Source of the DNA: Oscillospiraceae bacterium
GTDB taxonomy: Bacteria; Bacillota; Clostridia; Oscillospirales; Oscillospiraceae
Direction of reading: 5' to 3'
NCBI GenBank assembly: GCA_009787625.1
Contig: WQSX01000006.1
Span: forward strand, 249 to 64,248
Length of the DNA stretch: 64,000 nt
This document shows positions 8,182 through 17,116 of this stretch, piece after piece. Position numbers and translations under genes: made by a program. The notes below the pieces were generated by a model, which ran no database searches, was not told the origin of the DNA, and saw only the letters and a list, made by a program, of their open reading frames with translations. The stretch's first letter is position 1; every line of letters begins with the position of its first letter.

Positions 8182-8775
8182 TTATTTACTTAGGCGTCGG
8201 AGCATTTCTAAGCAATCTGTGACTTCTTTCATCACCTCGTCTATGTTTGAATCTTTGCTCCACATGTGCATTACTCCTTCGATGAAGGTCGATACTAAAT
8301 TCACGATATGCGCGGGGTCGAGGCCGCTTTTGAACATGTTTTCTTCGCCGGGTTCTAGGTTGACCTTCGAGTGCATGTCTTTTGCTATAGCAAGTAGACG
8401 CTCAATATCTTCGGCGACCTCTTCATCATCTTCGCCAAAAACACTGTCCATGAAATTACTCATAGCCGGATAACGTTTTTTGATGGAGAGCCTGAACCTT
8501 GTAATTGTCTCTGCTCTGTCGAAAAAATCCTTGCCTAACGTGTCTTTTTTCTCCTGTGCTTCTGTCATTACAATCTTGCCTGTATAGTATACAAGATATG
8601 AGTACAGGCCTTTTTTGTTTCCAAAGTAATGGAATATGAGCGCTTTTGATATGCCTGCCCCTGCCGCAATTTCACTTACATACGCTTTTTTATAACCAAC
8701 CTCACCGAATACCGTCATAGCTGCCGTCACTATTTTGTTTTGCTTTTCTTGGGGCTGTGATAAAAATTTTCGCAT
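8182..8775 (-). CDS. TetR-family transcriptional regulator
   Basis: 197 residues, typical TetR length. The N-terminal HTH is clear: KIVTAAMTVFGEVGYKK, then SEIAAGAGISKALIFHYFGNK and KGLYSYLVY. The C-terminal ligand domain is all helical and unassigned. Start ATG 8775 follows AAGGAG. Being first in the leftward group with the mutase-like and dehydrogenase genes, it probably controls them in response to a substrate or fatty/amino acid ligand (inference). Confidence 0.88.
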   Translation of the reverse strand: MRKFLSQPQEKQNKIVTAAMTVFGEVGYKKAYVSEIAAGAGISKALIFHYFGNKKGLYSYLVYYTGKIVMTEAQEKKDTLGKDFFDRAETITRFRLSIKKRYPAMSNFMDSVFGEDDEEVAEDIERLLAIAKDMHSKVNLEPGEENMFKSGLDPAHIVNLVSTFIEGVMHMWSKDSNIDEVMKEVTDCLEMLRRLSK

Positions 8776-8863
8776 ATCGAAATATCTCCTTAAAAATTGT
8801 CATATTTTCACTTTCGGAGGACTCTATGTATTTTAGCACAGGTCAGTCGTAAATGCGAGTTTT

Positions 8864-10378
8864 TTATCCTAACCATCTTCCGTCGGAGGCAAACGAGTGT
8901 CTCGTACCGTCAATTGTGACTGTTCCGGTTGCCATGGCTCCGCTTGCATGTAAATAGTACCAAATCCCACCTGTCTGGACCCAACCGGTTGCCATCACGC
9001 CTTGTGCGTCCATGAAGTACCAATATCCGCCGGAGCGTACCCAACCATGTGCCATCGCGCCACTTGGTCTAAGGTAATGCCAGTCACCGTCACGAAGCAG
9101 CCACCCGGTTGCCATGGCTCCGCTTGCGTGCATATAATACCATAAACCGCGGTCACTGAGCCAGCCTGTTGCCATCTCGCCACTTGGGCGCAAGAAGTAC
9201 CAGTGTCCTCCTGTTCTAATCCAACCTGTTGCCATGGCTCCGCTTGCACGCATGAAGAACCAATATCTATTTCCCTCATCATCTTCTTCGAGAACCCAAC
9301 CTGTTTGCATATAGCCTGCATTATTAAAGAAATAGGTTTGACCGCCAATGTGATGCCAGTTTCGTGCAAATCCGCCGCCATCAAACTCATACCGCCAACC
9401 ATTGGCAGCTTGCCGCCAGCTTCCTGACAGTAATCGTCCTCCCGGTGCCGGCAATTGCCAATCCCCCTGATTTATCGGGCGTAGAGTTCTGAAATACTCC
9501 AATATGGCTTCAACATAAGCATCTGCCAACCTTCCAAGCGATTCGTTACACGAGAGAAACGCTCGATCTTGGGGGTTTGTGTGAAAACCATTCTCCGCCA
9601 AAACTGCAGGTACATTAATCTCACGAATCATAAAGAAGTTTTCTGCTCGCAGACCGTGCTGTCTCCTTGGAATTCCTGCATTATGTATATGGTTTAGCAA
9701 AATGTTTCCAAATTGCCTGCTCTCGGTTGTGAATTGATAATTTGGAAAATATGTGCGGGTGTGTACACGCGCCGCAGGATTGATATAGTACACTTCAGCT
9801 CCACGAACACTTGTGTTTATTGGATTTCCCGTTGCGTTTGAGTGAAGTGAGATTGCGAGAAAATTATTTCTTATCACAGGATGGGTTTGATAGTCAAAAA
9901 CACGTCTCAGGTCGGGATGAACCGTTCTCGCTGCGTTAAAGGGGATATTCATCAGCCTTCTTCCCTCTGCCCCCGTCGGGTCATTGACGATGCCTCTCAT
10001 CACACTAATTAGGTTATTTATTTCTGTTATTTGAGTTTGGTTTGTAAGTTCGCCTCTTACTGCTTCAAGTGCCCAAATATTTATCATGGCACATCGAATC
10101 GGCAGAGAAACATCCGGGTCTTCAGGTCTGGTCAAGCGTACTGTGGCTCCCAGTGGCTCTAATCTGACTCTTATTGCATGAGACAGATATAGCATTGCAG
10201 TGTGTTCGCTATAACCTGCAAATACAACATCGCTGTCCTCTCCATGTCCGGCATCGAGTATTACCGTTCTTCCTGCAAGCGGTGCAGCAGCTGCCGTAAC
10301 AGGTGCTACACCAACTGCGTGCGAAATAAATATTGTTAAAATAATCAGAGCTGATACCACTGCTTTTCGAAAAGACAT
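8864..10378 (-). CDS. Secreted N-acetylmuramoyl-L-alanine amidase with choline-binding-type repeats
   Basis: Exported wall hydrolase (504 residues) cutting the MurNAc-L-Ala bond. A signal peptide covers about residues 1-30 (ending TAAAAP). The Amidase_3 domain (about 35-310) shows the zinc/catalytic signatures VILDAGHGED, ISLHSNA and VLAENGFHTN. A linker is followed by about eight 20-residue repeats (about 335-495) with the pattern GWxxxGGxWYFLxxSGxMATGW, the choline/cell-wall binding type that anchors proteins on the surface. It is monocistronic with its own promoter. A large insertion (about 110-180) between the first motif and the HSN motif is longer than in standard amidases. Confidence 0.92.
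   Translation of the reverse strand: MSFRKAVVSALIILTIFISHAVGVAPVTAAAAPLAGRTVILDAGHGEDSDVVFAGYSEHTAMLYLSHAIRVRLEPLGATVRLTRPEDPDVSLPIRCAMINIWALEAVRGELTNQTQITEINNLISVMRGIVNDPTGAEGRRLMNIPFNAARTVHPDLRRVFDYQTHPVIRNNFLAISLHSNATGNPINTSVRGAEVYYINPAARVHTRTYFPNYQFTTESRQFGNILLNHIHNAGIPRRQHGLRAENFFMIREINVPAVLAENGFHTNPQDRAFLSCNESLGRLADAYVEAILEYFRTLRPINQGDWQLPAPGGRLLSGSWRQAANGWRYEFDGGGFARNWHHIGGQTYFFNNAGYMQTGWVLEEDDEGNRYWFFMRASGAMATGWIRTGGHWYFLRPSGEMATGWLSDRGLWYYMHASGAMATGWLLRDGDWHYLRPSGAMAHGWVRSGGYWYFMDAQGVMATGWVQTGGIWYYLHASGAMATGTVTIDGTRHSFASDGRWLG
8900..9400 (-). repeat. ~60-bp tandem repeats encoding the wall-binding modules
   Basis: About eight 60-63 bp units with recurring GTTGCCATGGCTCC-type segments encode the 20-residue repeats of the amidase. 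Near-identical units make this stretch prone to copy-number change. Confidence 0.8.
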
Positions 10379-10418
10379 TTTTGTACCTCTTTAAGTGTTT
10401 GTAATACTTACGTCGCCT

Positions 10419-10447
10419 AGTCTAGCATACGATAAGTATTATGTCAA
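10419..10447 (-). promoter_or_regulatory. Amidase promoter
   Basis: Minus strand TTGACA (10442-10447), 17 nt, TAGACT (10419-10424). It lies about 40-70 bp ahead of the amidase start; the rest of the 10379-10538 gap is AT-rich and holds nothing else I can identify. Confidence 0.65.
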
Positions 10448-10538
10448 TCGTTTTTGTAATTATTTTGTCATTTTTTGTAACTTAATTCAGTAAATTCGAA
10501 CCACAGCGGTCAATAATACTTGAGGTAAGCCTTCTATA

Positions 10539-12479
10539 TCAATGCAATAGTGCACTTATTAGCTCTGAAAACTCTGCAGGATCTTCCAGTTCGACTCCCG
10601 CGGTGAGGAGTGCTTGTCCGTAGAGGAGCTTTGAGATATTTGCCGCTTTGTCTTTGTCGCTTTCATACGCATTTTTTAATGTCTCAAAAGACGGATGCTC
10701 AACGTTTAATTCAAGCACTCGCTGCGCTTTCATTTCACCAAACATTCCCGCCGCATTCTGACCTTGAGCGGCTTGCATCGTCTTGAAATATTTTTCCATT
10801 TCAAGACTTATTTCACCCTGTGCCGCAAGTGCTACCGGGTGAGTTTTCAGTTTGCTTGATACTCTCGCCGCCGCAATTTTACCGTCAAGCGACTCTTTTA
10901 CAAACTCTAATATATCTTTGTTTTCAGTCTCTAAACGCTCTGTCTCTTTTTTATCCTCGTCACTCTCTATGCCAAGATCCTCATCGTTTACTGAGCGGAA
11001 ATCTTTTTCTTCAAAGTTTCTGAGTGCACGCACCACAAATTCGTCTATTTCGTCTGTCAGGTACAGTATTTCGTAGCCTTTTTCACGCACTTGCTCTGCT
11101 TGCGGCAATTTGTCGAGAAGTGCTGTGTTTTCGCCTGCCGCATAGTAGATGTATTTTTGTTCTTCGGGCATGTTTTTGACATACTCTTCCAACGGTATCA
11201 GTTTTTCCGCCTTTGACGAATGGAACATAATGAGGTCGGCAAGCATGTCTCTGTTTGCACCGTAGCCATTTGCCAAACCGTATTTTAACTGTATGCCGAA
11301 ATTCTTATAGAAGGTTTCGTATTTCTCACGGTCATTTTCGAGAAGTTTTTTAAGCTCCGCTTTGACTTTCTTCTCAATATTTGTTGCTATAACTTTTAGT
11401 TGGCGGTCATGCTGCAAAAGCTCTCTTGAAATGTTCAGAGATAAATCGGGCGATTCTACTACACCCTTTACAAACCTGAAATGTTCAGGGAGAAGGTCGG
11501 GGCAGTGCTCCATAATCATTACGCCTGATGAATAGAGCTGTAGCCCGGCTTTGAACTCCCTTGTAAAATAGTCGTAAGGGGTTACTGCCGGAATAAAGAG
11601 CATAGCCGTGTAGCTCACAAGCCCCTCTGCGGACACACGGATAACTGAGACCGGGTCTTGCATATCGAGGAATTTTTCCTTATAGAACTCTGCACAGTCC
11701 TCGTCCGATACATCACTTTTTGAGCGTTGCCATATAGGAACACGACTGTTGACCGTTTCGGTTTCTGTGTAATCTTCCCATGTTTTTTTCTTGTTGCCTT
11801 CGTCGTCAACTTCGTCCGTCTCAACTTGGCGGCTCTTGGTGACTTCCATCATTATTGGCCAGCGCACGTAGTCTGAATATTTTTTTATGAGACTTGTCAG
11901 TGTGTACTCTTCAAGGTACTTGCTGTATTGCTCATCTTCTGTGTCCTCTTTGAGTTCTATTATGATGTTTGTTCCGGCGCCTTCATCAGGGCAATCATAC
12001 GACTCAATAGAATAACCGTCTGAACCTTTGGACACCCACTTACTTGCGGTATCCTCGCCGTAGGCGCGAGATATGACGGTCACACGTGATGCGACCATAA
12101 ACGCCGAATAGAATCCGACACCAAATTGACCGATTATGTCAATATCTTCCGGCTTTTCTTCCATATCGTTTTTAAATTTAAGCGAACCGCTTCTCGCTAT
12201 GACTCCAAGATTTGATTCGAGCTCTTCAGCCGTCATGCCAACGCCGTTGTCGCTAATTGTCAACGTCCTTTTTTCTTTATCGACCTCTATGCTAATCTTA
12301 AAATCATCTCTGTTTAGACCAACTTTGTCATCAGTGAGTGCTATGTAACACAGCTTGTCTATGGCATCGGACGCATTTGAGATGAGTTCGCGCAGAAAAA
12401 TTTCTTTCTGAGTGTAGATTGAGTTGACCATCAAGTCAAGTAGGCGCTTTGATTCTGATTTGAATTGTTTTTTTGCCAT
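10539..12479 (-). CDS. htpG: Molecular chaperone HtpG (Hsp90)
   Basis: ATP-dependent Hsp90 chaperone of the cytosol, 646 residues. The GHKL ATPase signatures are plain: ELISNASDAIDKL, DNGVGMT, and IGQFGVGFYSAFMVA. The middle domain has the catalytic Arg stretch SLNISRELLQHD, and the C-terminal dimerisation region follows. Start ATG 12479 has AGGAGG 13 nt upstream, a rather long spacer. It lies downstream of mreB on the same strand, separated by 179 bp containing a palindromic repeat, so it may have its own promoter. Confidence 0.97.
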   Translation of the reverse strand: MAKKQFKSESKRLLDLMVNSIYTQKEIFLRELISNASDAIDKLCYIALTDDKVGLNRDDFKISIEVDKEKRTLTISDNGVGMTAEELESNLGVIARSGSLKFKNDMEEKPEDIDIIGQFGVGFYSAFMVASRVTVISRAYGEDTASKWVSKGSDGYSIESYDCPDEGAGTNIIIELKEDTEDEQYSKYLEEYTLTSLIKKYSDYVRWPIMMEVTKSRQVETDEVDDEGNKKKTWEDYTETETVNSRVPIWQRSKSDVSDEDCAEFYKEKFLDMQDPVSVIRVSAEGLVSYTAMLFIPAVTPYDYFTREFKAGLQLYSSGVMIMEHCPDLLPEHFRFVKGVVESPDLSLNISRELLQHDRQLKVIATNIEKKVKAELKKLLENDREKYETFYKNFGIQLKYGLANGYGANRDMLADLIMFHSSKAEKLIPLEEYVKNMPEEQKYIYYAAGENTALLDKLPQAEQVREKGYEILYLTDEIDEFVVRALRNFEEKDFRSVNDEDLGIESDEDKKETERLETENKDILEFVKESLDGKIAAARVSSKLKTHPVALAAQGEISLEMEKYFKTMQAAQGQNAAGMFGEMKAQRVLELNVEHPSFETLKNAYESDKDKAANISKLLYGQALLTAGVELEDPAEFSELISALLH

Positions 12480-12543
12480 GTCTGTTCGCTGACCTCCTAG
12501 GTTAATTATATTGTTTTATTGTAGTTGCTCAGTAACCACACTC

Positions 12544-12622
12544 GTCATTGCGGGCTTGACCCGCAATCCCCTGAATAATGTGCTTTTCCGTATGGGATTG
12601 CGGCTCGGGACCGCAATGACGG
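12544..12622. repeat. Nested palindromic intergenic repeat
   Basis: CGTCATTGCGGG at the left and CCGCAATGACGG at the right are outer inverted arms; CCGCAATCCC and GGGATTGCGG are inner arms. The design, with TCATTGCGG ends and no reading frame, matches a widespread class of small non-autonomous palindromic repeats. It sits between mreB and htpG and could form a cruciform or an mRNA hairpin that tunes htpG readthrough. Confidence 0.7.
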
Positions 12623-12658
12623 AGGCTTCCGGCTTGAATGCTGAATAGTTGCATTATA

Positions 12659-13687
12659 TTATATTCGCATTTGTTTTTTGCGAGCGAGGTTTATTGTTCC
12701 GTCAGTCATATCGCCGACCCAGTTTAGGGCTTTACCCAGTCCGCTCGATACGCATAAGTCGGCATCATCTGCTGTGTATGTGGCTATGCTTGTGCGGCTG
12801 GAAATCAGTTTGTCGAAACCCCAAAGCTGACAGTTGCCGCCCGTCAGGACAATCCCGTTTTGCGAAATGTCGGCAACTAGCTCCGGTGGTGTTACTTCAA
12901 GCACATTGTGAACCGCTTCGACAATACTCTCTGTAACATCTTCAAATGCTTCTAAAATATCTGTTGAGCTGACTGCTACAACTCTTGGCAGCCCTGTGAG
13001 CAAACAGCGCCCCTTGACTTCAACCGCTACGGTTTCAGGTCTTGGGAATACACAACCGATACTTTTTTTGAGTTCTTCGGCTGTATTTTCGCCGATTAGA
13101 ACATTGTGATTACGCTTTATATATTTTATAAGAGCATCGTCAAACGCGTCTCCGCCTGCTTTTAGCGACTCGGATTCAACAACTCCGGAGAGGGACAGAA
13201 CTGCAATATCTGTGGTGCCTCCGCCTATGTCTATGACCATATGCCCGTCGGGTTTTGCAATGTCTAAACCTGCTCCGATTGCCGCCGCAAGCGGGGCTTC
13301 CATGAGGTAAACTTTACGCGCTCCTGCCGCAACTCCGGCATCTATGACTGCACGCTCCTCAACCTCTGTAATACCTGAAGGAACTGATATAATTATACGC
13401 GGCTTTATAAGCGAAAACGCCAATGCTTTTCGCACGAACTCTTTTAGCATACGCTCTGTCATGTCGTAGTCTGATATCGCACCCTCATGCATTGGGCGTA
13501 TAGCTACAATGTTTCCGGGTGTGCGTCCGAGCATACGTTGCGCCGCCATGCCAACATTTAGCAGTCGTCCTGTGTTTTTGTCCATGGCGACTACCGCAGG
13601 CTCACGCATTATAACGCCTTTCCCGCGTGTTGAAAGTAGAACCGATGTCGTTCCCAAGTCTATTCCTAAGTCTCTACCAAGAATCAT
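12659..13687 (-). CDS. mreB: MreB/Mbl-family actin-like cell-shape protein
   Basis: Bacterial actin that guides lateral wall synthesis. The 342-residue protein has phosphate-1 LGIDLGTTSVLL, phosphate-2 MVIDIGGGTTDIAV, the IRPMHEGAISDYD segment typical of MreB, and the adenosine motif VLTGGNCQLWGF. Several paralogues (mreB, mbl, mreBH) exist in Firmicutes; without mreCD next to it the exact paralogue is open. ATG 13687 follows GAGGA. It is the last gene of the long murC operon. Confidence 0.9.
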   Translation of the reverse strand: MILGRDLGIDLGTTSVLLSTRGKGVIMREPAVVAMDKNTGRLLNVGMAAQRMLGRTPGNIVAIRPMHEGAISDYDMTERMLKEFVRKALAFSLIKPRIIISVPSGITEVEERAVIDAGVAAGARKVYLMEAPLAAAIGAGLDIAKPDGHMVIDIGGGTTDIAVLSLSGVVESESLKAGGDAFDDALIKYIKRNHNVLIGENTAEELKKSIGCVFPRPETVAVEVKGRCLLTGLPRVVAVSSTDILEAFEDVTESIVEAVHNVLEVTPPELVADISQNGIVLTGGNCQLWGFDKLISSRTSIATYTADDADLCVSSGLGKALNWVGDMTDGTINLARKKQMRI

Positions 13688-13729
13688 ATAGCTTCCTCAT
13701 GTATCATGTTTTAAATAATTTGACACTCG

Positions 13730-14380
13730 TTAACCGCTTCGGGCAAGAGATGCACACACCACGTCTTTAGCTCCCGCTTTAATAAGCACTCCTGCACATT
13801 CTTCGAGTGTTGAGCATGTTGTCACTATGTCATCAATCAGCAAAATTCGCTTGCCTTCTATAATCTCAGGGTCTGATGCTATGTAGGCACCTTCAATGTT
13901 TTCACTGCGCTGCGCTCTGTCACCCAGTTCTGATTGCGCTCTGACATCACGGTGTTTTTTGAGTGTTTCAACGGCAACATCATCAAGCTCTAAAGCAGTA
14001 GCAAGTGCCAGTATCATTGCCTGATCATAACCTCTCTTGCGCTCCCGCTTACTGCTGAGCGGAATCCATGAGATAAGGTCATAATTCAGCTCAGGGTTAT
14101 CTTTAATGCATTCCGCCATCAATTTACTGTAAGTTTCAGCATATTGCGAGGCTCCGCCGAACTTGTAGCGCAAAATAGACTTACGTACAACACCTGTATA
14201 ATACAACGGGGAGACGCAAAAGTCAAAGTTTTCCCCATCTTGCCGCCCTGAATTGTTGGAGAATGGCAAGTCCTCAGTACATTTGTCGCACCAACCGTCA
14301 TCACTTTTTTGGAGTACACGTCCACAAAATACACATTTTGGAGGAAACAGAAGATCTAGTATTACTGATATTATTCCCAT
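13730..14380 (-). CDS. comF: ComF-family phosphoribosyltransferase-like protein
   Basis: 216 residues. The N-terminal zinc finger is CVFCG and CDKC; the C-terminal PRTase-like fold has RILLIDDIVTTCSTLEE. In competent Gram-positives ComFC acts in DNA uptake with the ComFA helicase; no comFA is present here, and related proteins exist in non-competent species. The start codon shares one base with the recD2 stop (TAATG), which indicates coupled translation. Confidence 0.87.
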   Translation of the reverse strand: MGIISVILDLLFPPKCVFCGRVLQKSDDGWCDKCTEDLPFSNNSGRQDGENFDFCVSPLYYTGVVRKSILRYKFGGASQYAETYSKLMAECIKDNPELNYDLISWIPLSSKRERKRGYDQAMILALATALELDDVAVETLKKHRDVRAQSELGDRAQRSENIEGAYIASDPEIIEGKRILLIDDIVTTCSTLEECAGVLIKAGAKDVVCASLARSG

Positions 14381-16605
14381 TATGGTTCCCCTGCTAGCCT
14401 AGCTCTTAGACCGCTGTAGCGTTTGCGGCGTTTGTCGTTTTCTACCATTGTCTGCATTATTTTTGGATTCCCTACCATGACCAGAAGTTTTTTAGCACGA
14501 GTCATTGCCGTGTATAGCACACTCCTTGTCAGAAGCATTGGTGCGGCTGAGGTCATGGCGAGTATTACGGCTTGATATTCACTGCCCTGTGATTTGTGGA
14601 CTGTCATTGCAAACGCCGGCTCCAGTTCATGGAGTTGGTCGAATATATAAGTGACGAGTTTGTCGTCATAATCTACTATAACAGTTTCTTTGTCCATATC
14701 AATATCTTTGATAACTCCGACATCACCGTTAAAAACGCCTGTACCTGACATTAGCCCATCATGACTCTCCCAAAGTATATCATAATTGTTGCGAATTTGC
14801 ATCACTTTATCGCCTGCTCTGAAAATATATTCCCCTACTTGCTTTTCTTTTTTTTCGGGGCTTTTGGGGTTTAATGTGTCACGGAGCAGAGCATTTAGTG
14901 AGGTTGTGCCTGATGCCCTTTTTCTTGTTGGGGAGAGCACTTGGATTTGCGAGGGGTCGATTCCCATATTTTTTGGCAGCCGTTCGCTGTATAGCTCGGC
15001 GACGGTTTTTGCAAGTTCTTCTTCGGTTGTGCGGCGCATAAAAAACAGGTCTGTATATTTTTCTGTGAGGTTCGGCACAATCCCACTGTTTACGTTGTGG
15101 GCGCACTTTACGATTCCGCTGTCTCCTGCCTGCCTGAAAATTTCTGTGAGTTTTGCCACGGGTATTATCCCGCTCCTGATTACATCTGCAAACATGTTGC
15201 CCGGCCCGACTGACGGAAGTTGGTCTGCATCTCCTACCATCACTAGTTTTGTCCCCGGCTTCATTGCACTTAGCAGAGAATGCATGAGTAAAATGTCTAT
15301 CATTGAGGATTCGTCAACTATTACGGCGTCTGCTGAGAGTGGGTTATTTTCATCATGCTCAAATGCGGGTAATCCTGTCTCATCTAAGTTTGCACCGAGC
15401 AGGCGATGTATTGTGAGAGCTTCGCGCCCTGTCAGTTCTGAGAGGCGTTTTGCCGCTCTACCGGTTGGAGCGCAGAGGGCCGTTTTTAACTCCAGTGTAT
15501 CAAAGAGCATTAGGATTCCACGCACTGTGGTTGTTTTTCCTGTTCCCGGACCTCCTGTAAGTGCGATAATCCCACTTGATTCTGCTGTCGCAACCGCTTC
15601 AATCTGAAGGTCTGAATATTTAATACCTTGGGTTTGCTCTATGTTTTGTATTTTCTTTAGGGTTTTGGGAGACAGCTTAGAGTTTTGATCTGAGAGATTT
15701 TGCGATTGATTTACCATTTGCAGTAGTCTGTTTGCAACTTCGCTTTCGGCATTAAAAATATATGTCAAGTAACATGCCTCTACGCCTGCCACTTGCTGAG
15801 TTATTACTTCACCATATTCGTTCAGGGCATCAAGTGCTTCGTTTATGGTCTCGTGATCTACACCTATCATTTGACTGACCGCTGAGGTCAGTTTGTCTTT
15901 TGGAATGAATGTGTGTCCGTTGTCCAAATTGTATACCAGCGAGTACATCACTGCGGCGGACACTCTCTGTGGGCTGTCGCTTTCAAAACCCATGTCCAGT
16001 GCAATTGCGTCAGCTTCAAAGAACTCTGCACCGTAAGATTCTGCTGCTATGATGTATGGATTGTCCTTTACGGCTTCTAATGCCTCGTCTCCGTAGTCTT
16101 TATATATCCCCGTTGCGACCAAAGGCTTGATGTTATACTTGCTCAGAAAGTCAATGAGTCGCCTGAGCTCGGCTATACGCCTGTATCCATCACCAATTTT
16201 TCTTGCGCTTCTGAGTGAAATCCCTTTTATCGCCACAAGTTTATCGGGGTCATTTTCTATTATATTTAGTGCATCTGCACCGAACTTATCTACAATTTCA
16301 CGTGCTTTTGCAGGACCAATGTTTTTTATCACACCCGATGCAAGGTAACGAAACATATCATCGGTGCTACTGGGTGGTTTTACTACAAAACTCTCTGTTT
16401 TAAACTGTTCTCCATATTGAGGATGTGTTACAAATATGCCGCTGAGCTGTAGTCTCTCACCCTGCGACACTCCGGGAAATGTGCCCGCAGTTGTGATGAT
16501 TCCGTCTATCGTTTCAAGGCGAAGCACAGTATAGCCGTTTTCCGCATTTGAAAACACTATGGTACTCACAACGCCCTCAATTAGTTCTTCGCTTTTTTCG
16601 TCCAT
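14380..16605 (-). CDS. recD2: ATP-dependent DNA helicase RecD2
   Basis: Stand-alone SF1B 5'-3' helicase involved in replication-fork and mismatch repair maintenance. 741 residues with an N-terminal helix-hairpin-helix region (about 80-200), Walker A GGPGTGKTTT, Walker B VIVDESSMID, GDADQLPSVGPGN, and the C-terminal AFAMTVHKSQGSEY with ARAKKLLVMVG. The ATG at 16605 is 2 nt after the dtd stop, with GGAG inside dtd; the longer in-frame version starts within dtd and is rejected. Confidence 0.95.
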   Translation of the reverse strand: MDEKSEELIEGVVSTIVFSNAENGYTVLRLETIDGIITTAGTFPGVSQGERLQLSGIFVTHPQYGEQFKTESFVVKPPSSTDDMFRYLASGVIKNIGPAKAREIVDKFGADALNIIENDPDKLVAIKGISLRSARKIGDGYRRIAELRRLIDFLSKYNIKPLVATGIYKDYGDEALEAVKDNPYIIAAESYGAEFFEADAIALDMGFESDSPQRVSAAVMYSLVYNLDNGHTFIPKDKLTSAVSQMIGVDHETINEALDALNEYGEVITQQVAGVEACYLTYIFNAESEVANRLLQMVNQSQNLSDQNSKLSPKTLKKIQNIEQTQGIKYSDLQIEAVATAESSGIIALTGGPGTGKTTTVRGILMLFDTLELKTALCAPTGRAAKRLSELTGREALTIHRLLGANLDETGLPAFEHDENNPLSADAVIVDESSMIDILLMHSLLSAMKPGTKLVMVGDADQLPSVGPGNMFADVIRSGIIPVAKLTEIFRQAGDSGIVKCAHNVNSGIVPNLTEKYTDLFFMRRTTEEELAKTVAELYSERLPKNMGIDPSQIQVLSPTRKRASGTTSLNALLRDTLNPKSPEKKEKQVGEYIFRAGDKVMQIRNNYDILWESHDGLMSGTGVFNGDVGVIKDIDMDKETVIVDYDDKLVTYIFDQLHELEPAFAMTVHKSQGSEYQAVILAMTSAAPMLLTRSVLYTAMTRAKKLLVMVGNPKIMQTMVENDKRRKRYSGLRARLAGEP

Positions 16606-16607
16606 GG

Positions 16608-17051
16608 TCACATTGTCTCCGTGTCGTATAAAATCGTAACAGGCCCTTCGTTTACGGAGCAAACATCCATCATCGCACCGAATTGTCCCGTCTCCGCCGC
16701 AAACCCTCTATTTCGGCAATTTTCAATAAACATTTCATATAGTGGGATTGCTGTATCAGGTTTTGCGGCTGAGGTGAACCCCGGGCGGCGGCTTTTTAGG
16801 TCTGCGTACAGGGTAAACTGTGATATGACAAGAAGGCTCCCTTTAACTGTTTCCAAATCCAGATTCATTTTACCCGCTTCGTCAGAAAATATCCGCAGGG
16901 TGCATATTTTTGCCGCCAATTTTTCGGCATCTTCTTTTGTGTCTGTATCTTTAATTCCCAAAAGGACAAGAAAACCTTTATCTATCTTGCCTACTGTTTC
17001 ATTTTCAATTTTGACCGATGCGGTCGATACTCTTGTTACTACTGCTCTCAT
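16608..17051 (-). CDS. dtd: D-aminoacyl-tRNA deacylase
   Basis: Removes D-amino acids mis-attached to tRNA. 147 residues begin MRAVVTRVSTASV, with the SQFTLYAD active-site segment, RRPGFTSAA, and the second signature NEGPVTILYDTE (usually NDGPVT). ATG 17051 is chosen on homology; AAAGGA lies about 12 nt upstream, and an alternative start 8 codons upstream is possible. It is in the murC-mreB operon. Confidence 0.93.
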   Translation of the reverse strand: MRAVVTRVSTASVKIENETVGKIDKGFLVLLGIKDTDTKEDAEKLAAKICTLRIFSDEAGKMNLDLETVKGSLLVISQFTLYADLKSRRPGFTSAAKPDTAIPLYEMFIENCRNRGFAAETGQFGAMMDVCSVNEGPVTILYDTETM

Positions 17052-17116
17052 ATTGCTGTTCATTCCTTTACTCAACGGGGCATCGAGGATGCTGCTCCCT
17101 ACATCACAGAAAATTG

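Noticed and set aside
8900-9400. Possible CRISPR-like repetition
   Set aside because: Units are contiguous, in frame and code for wall-binding repeats; there are no spacers. The same holds for 42112-42415 and 29156-29268.
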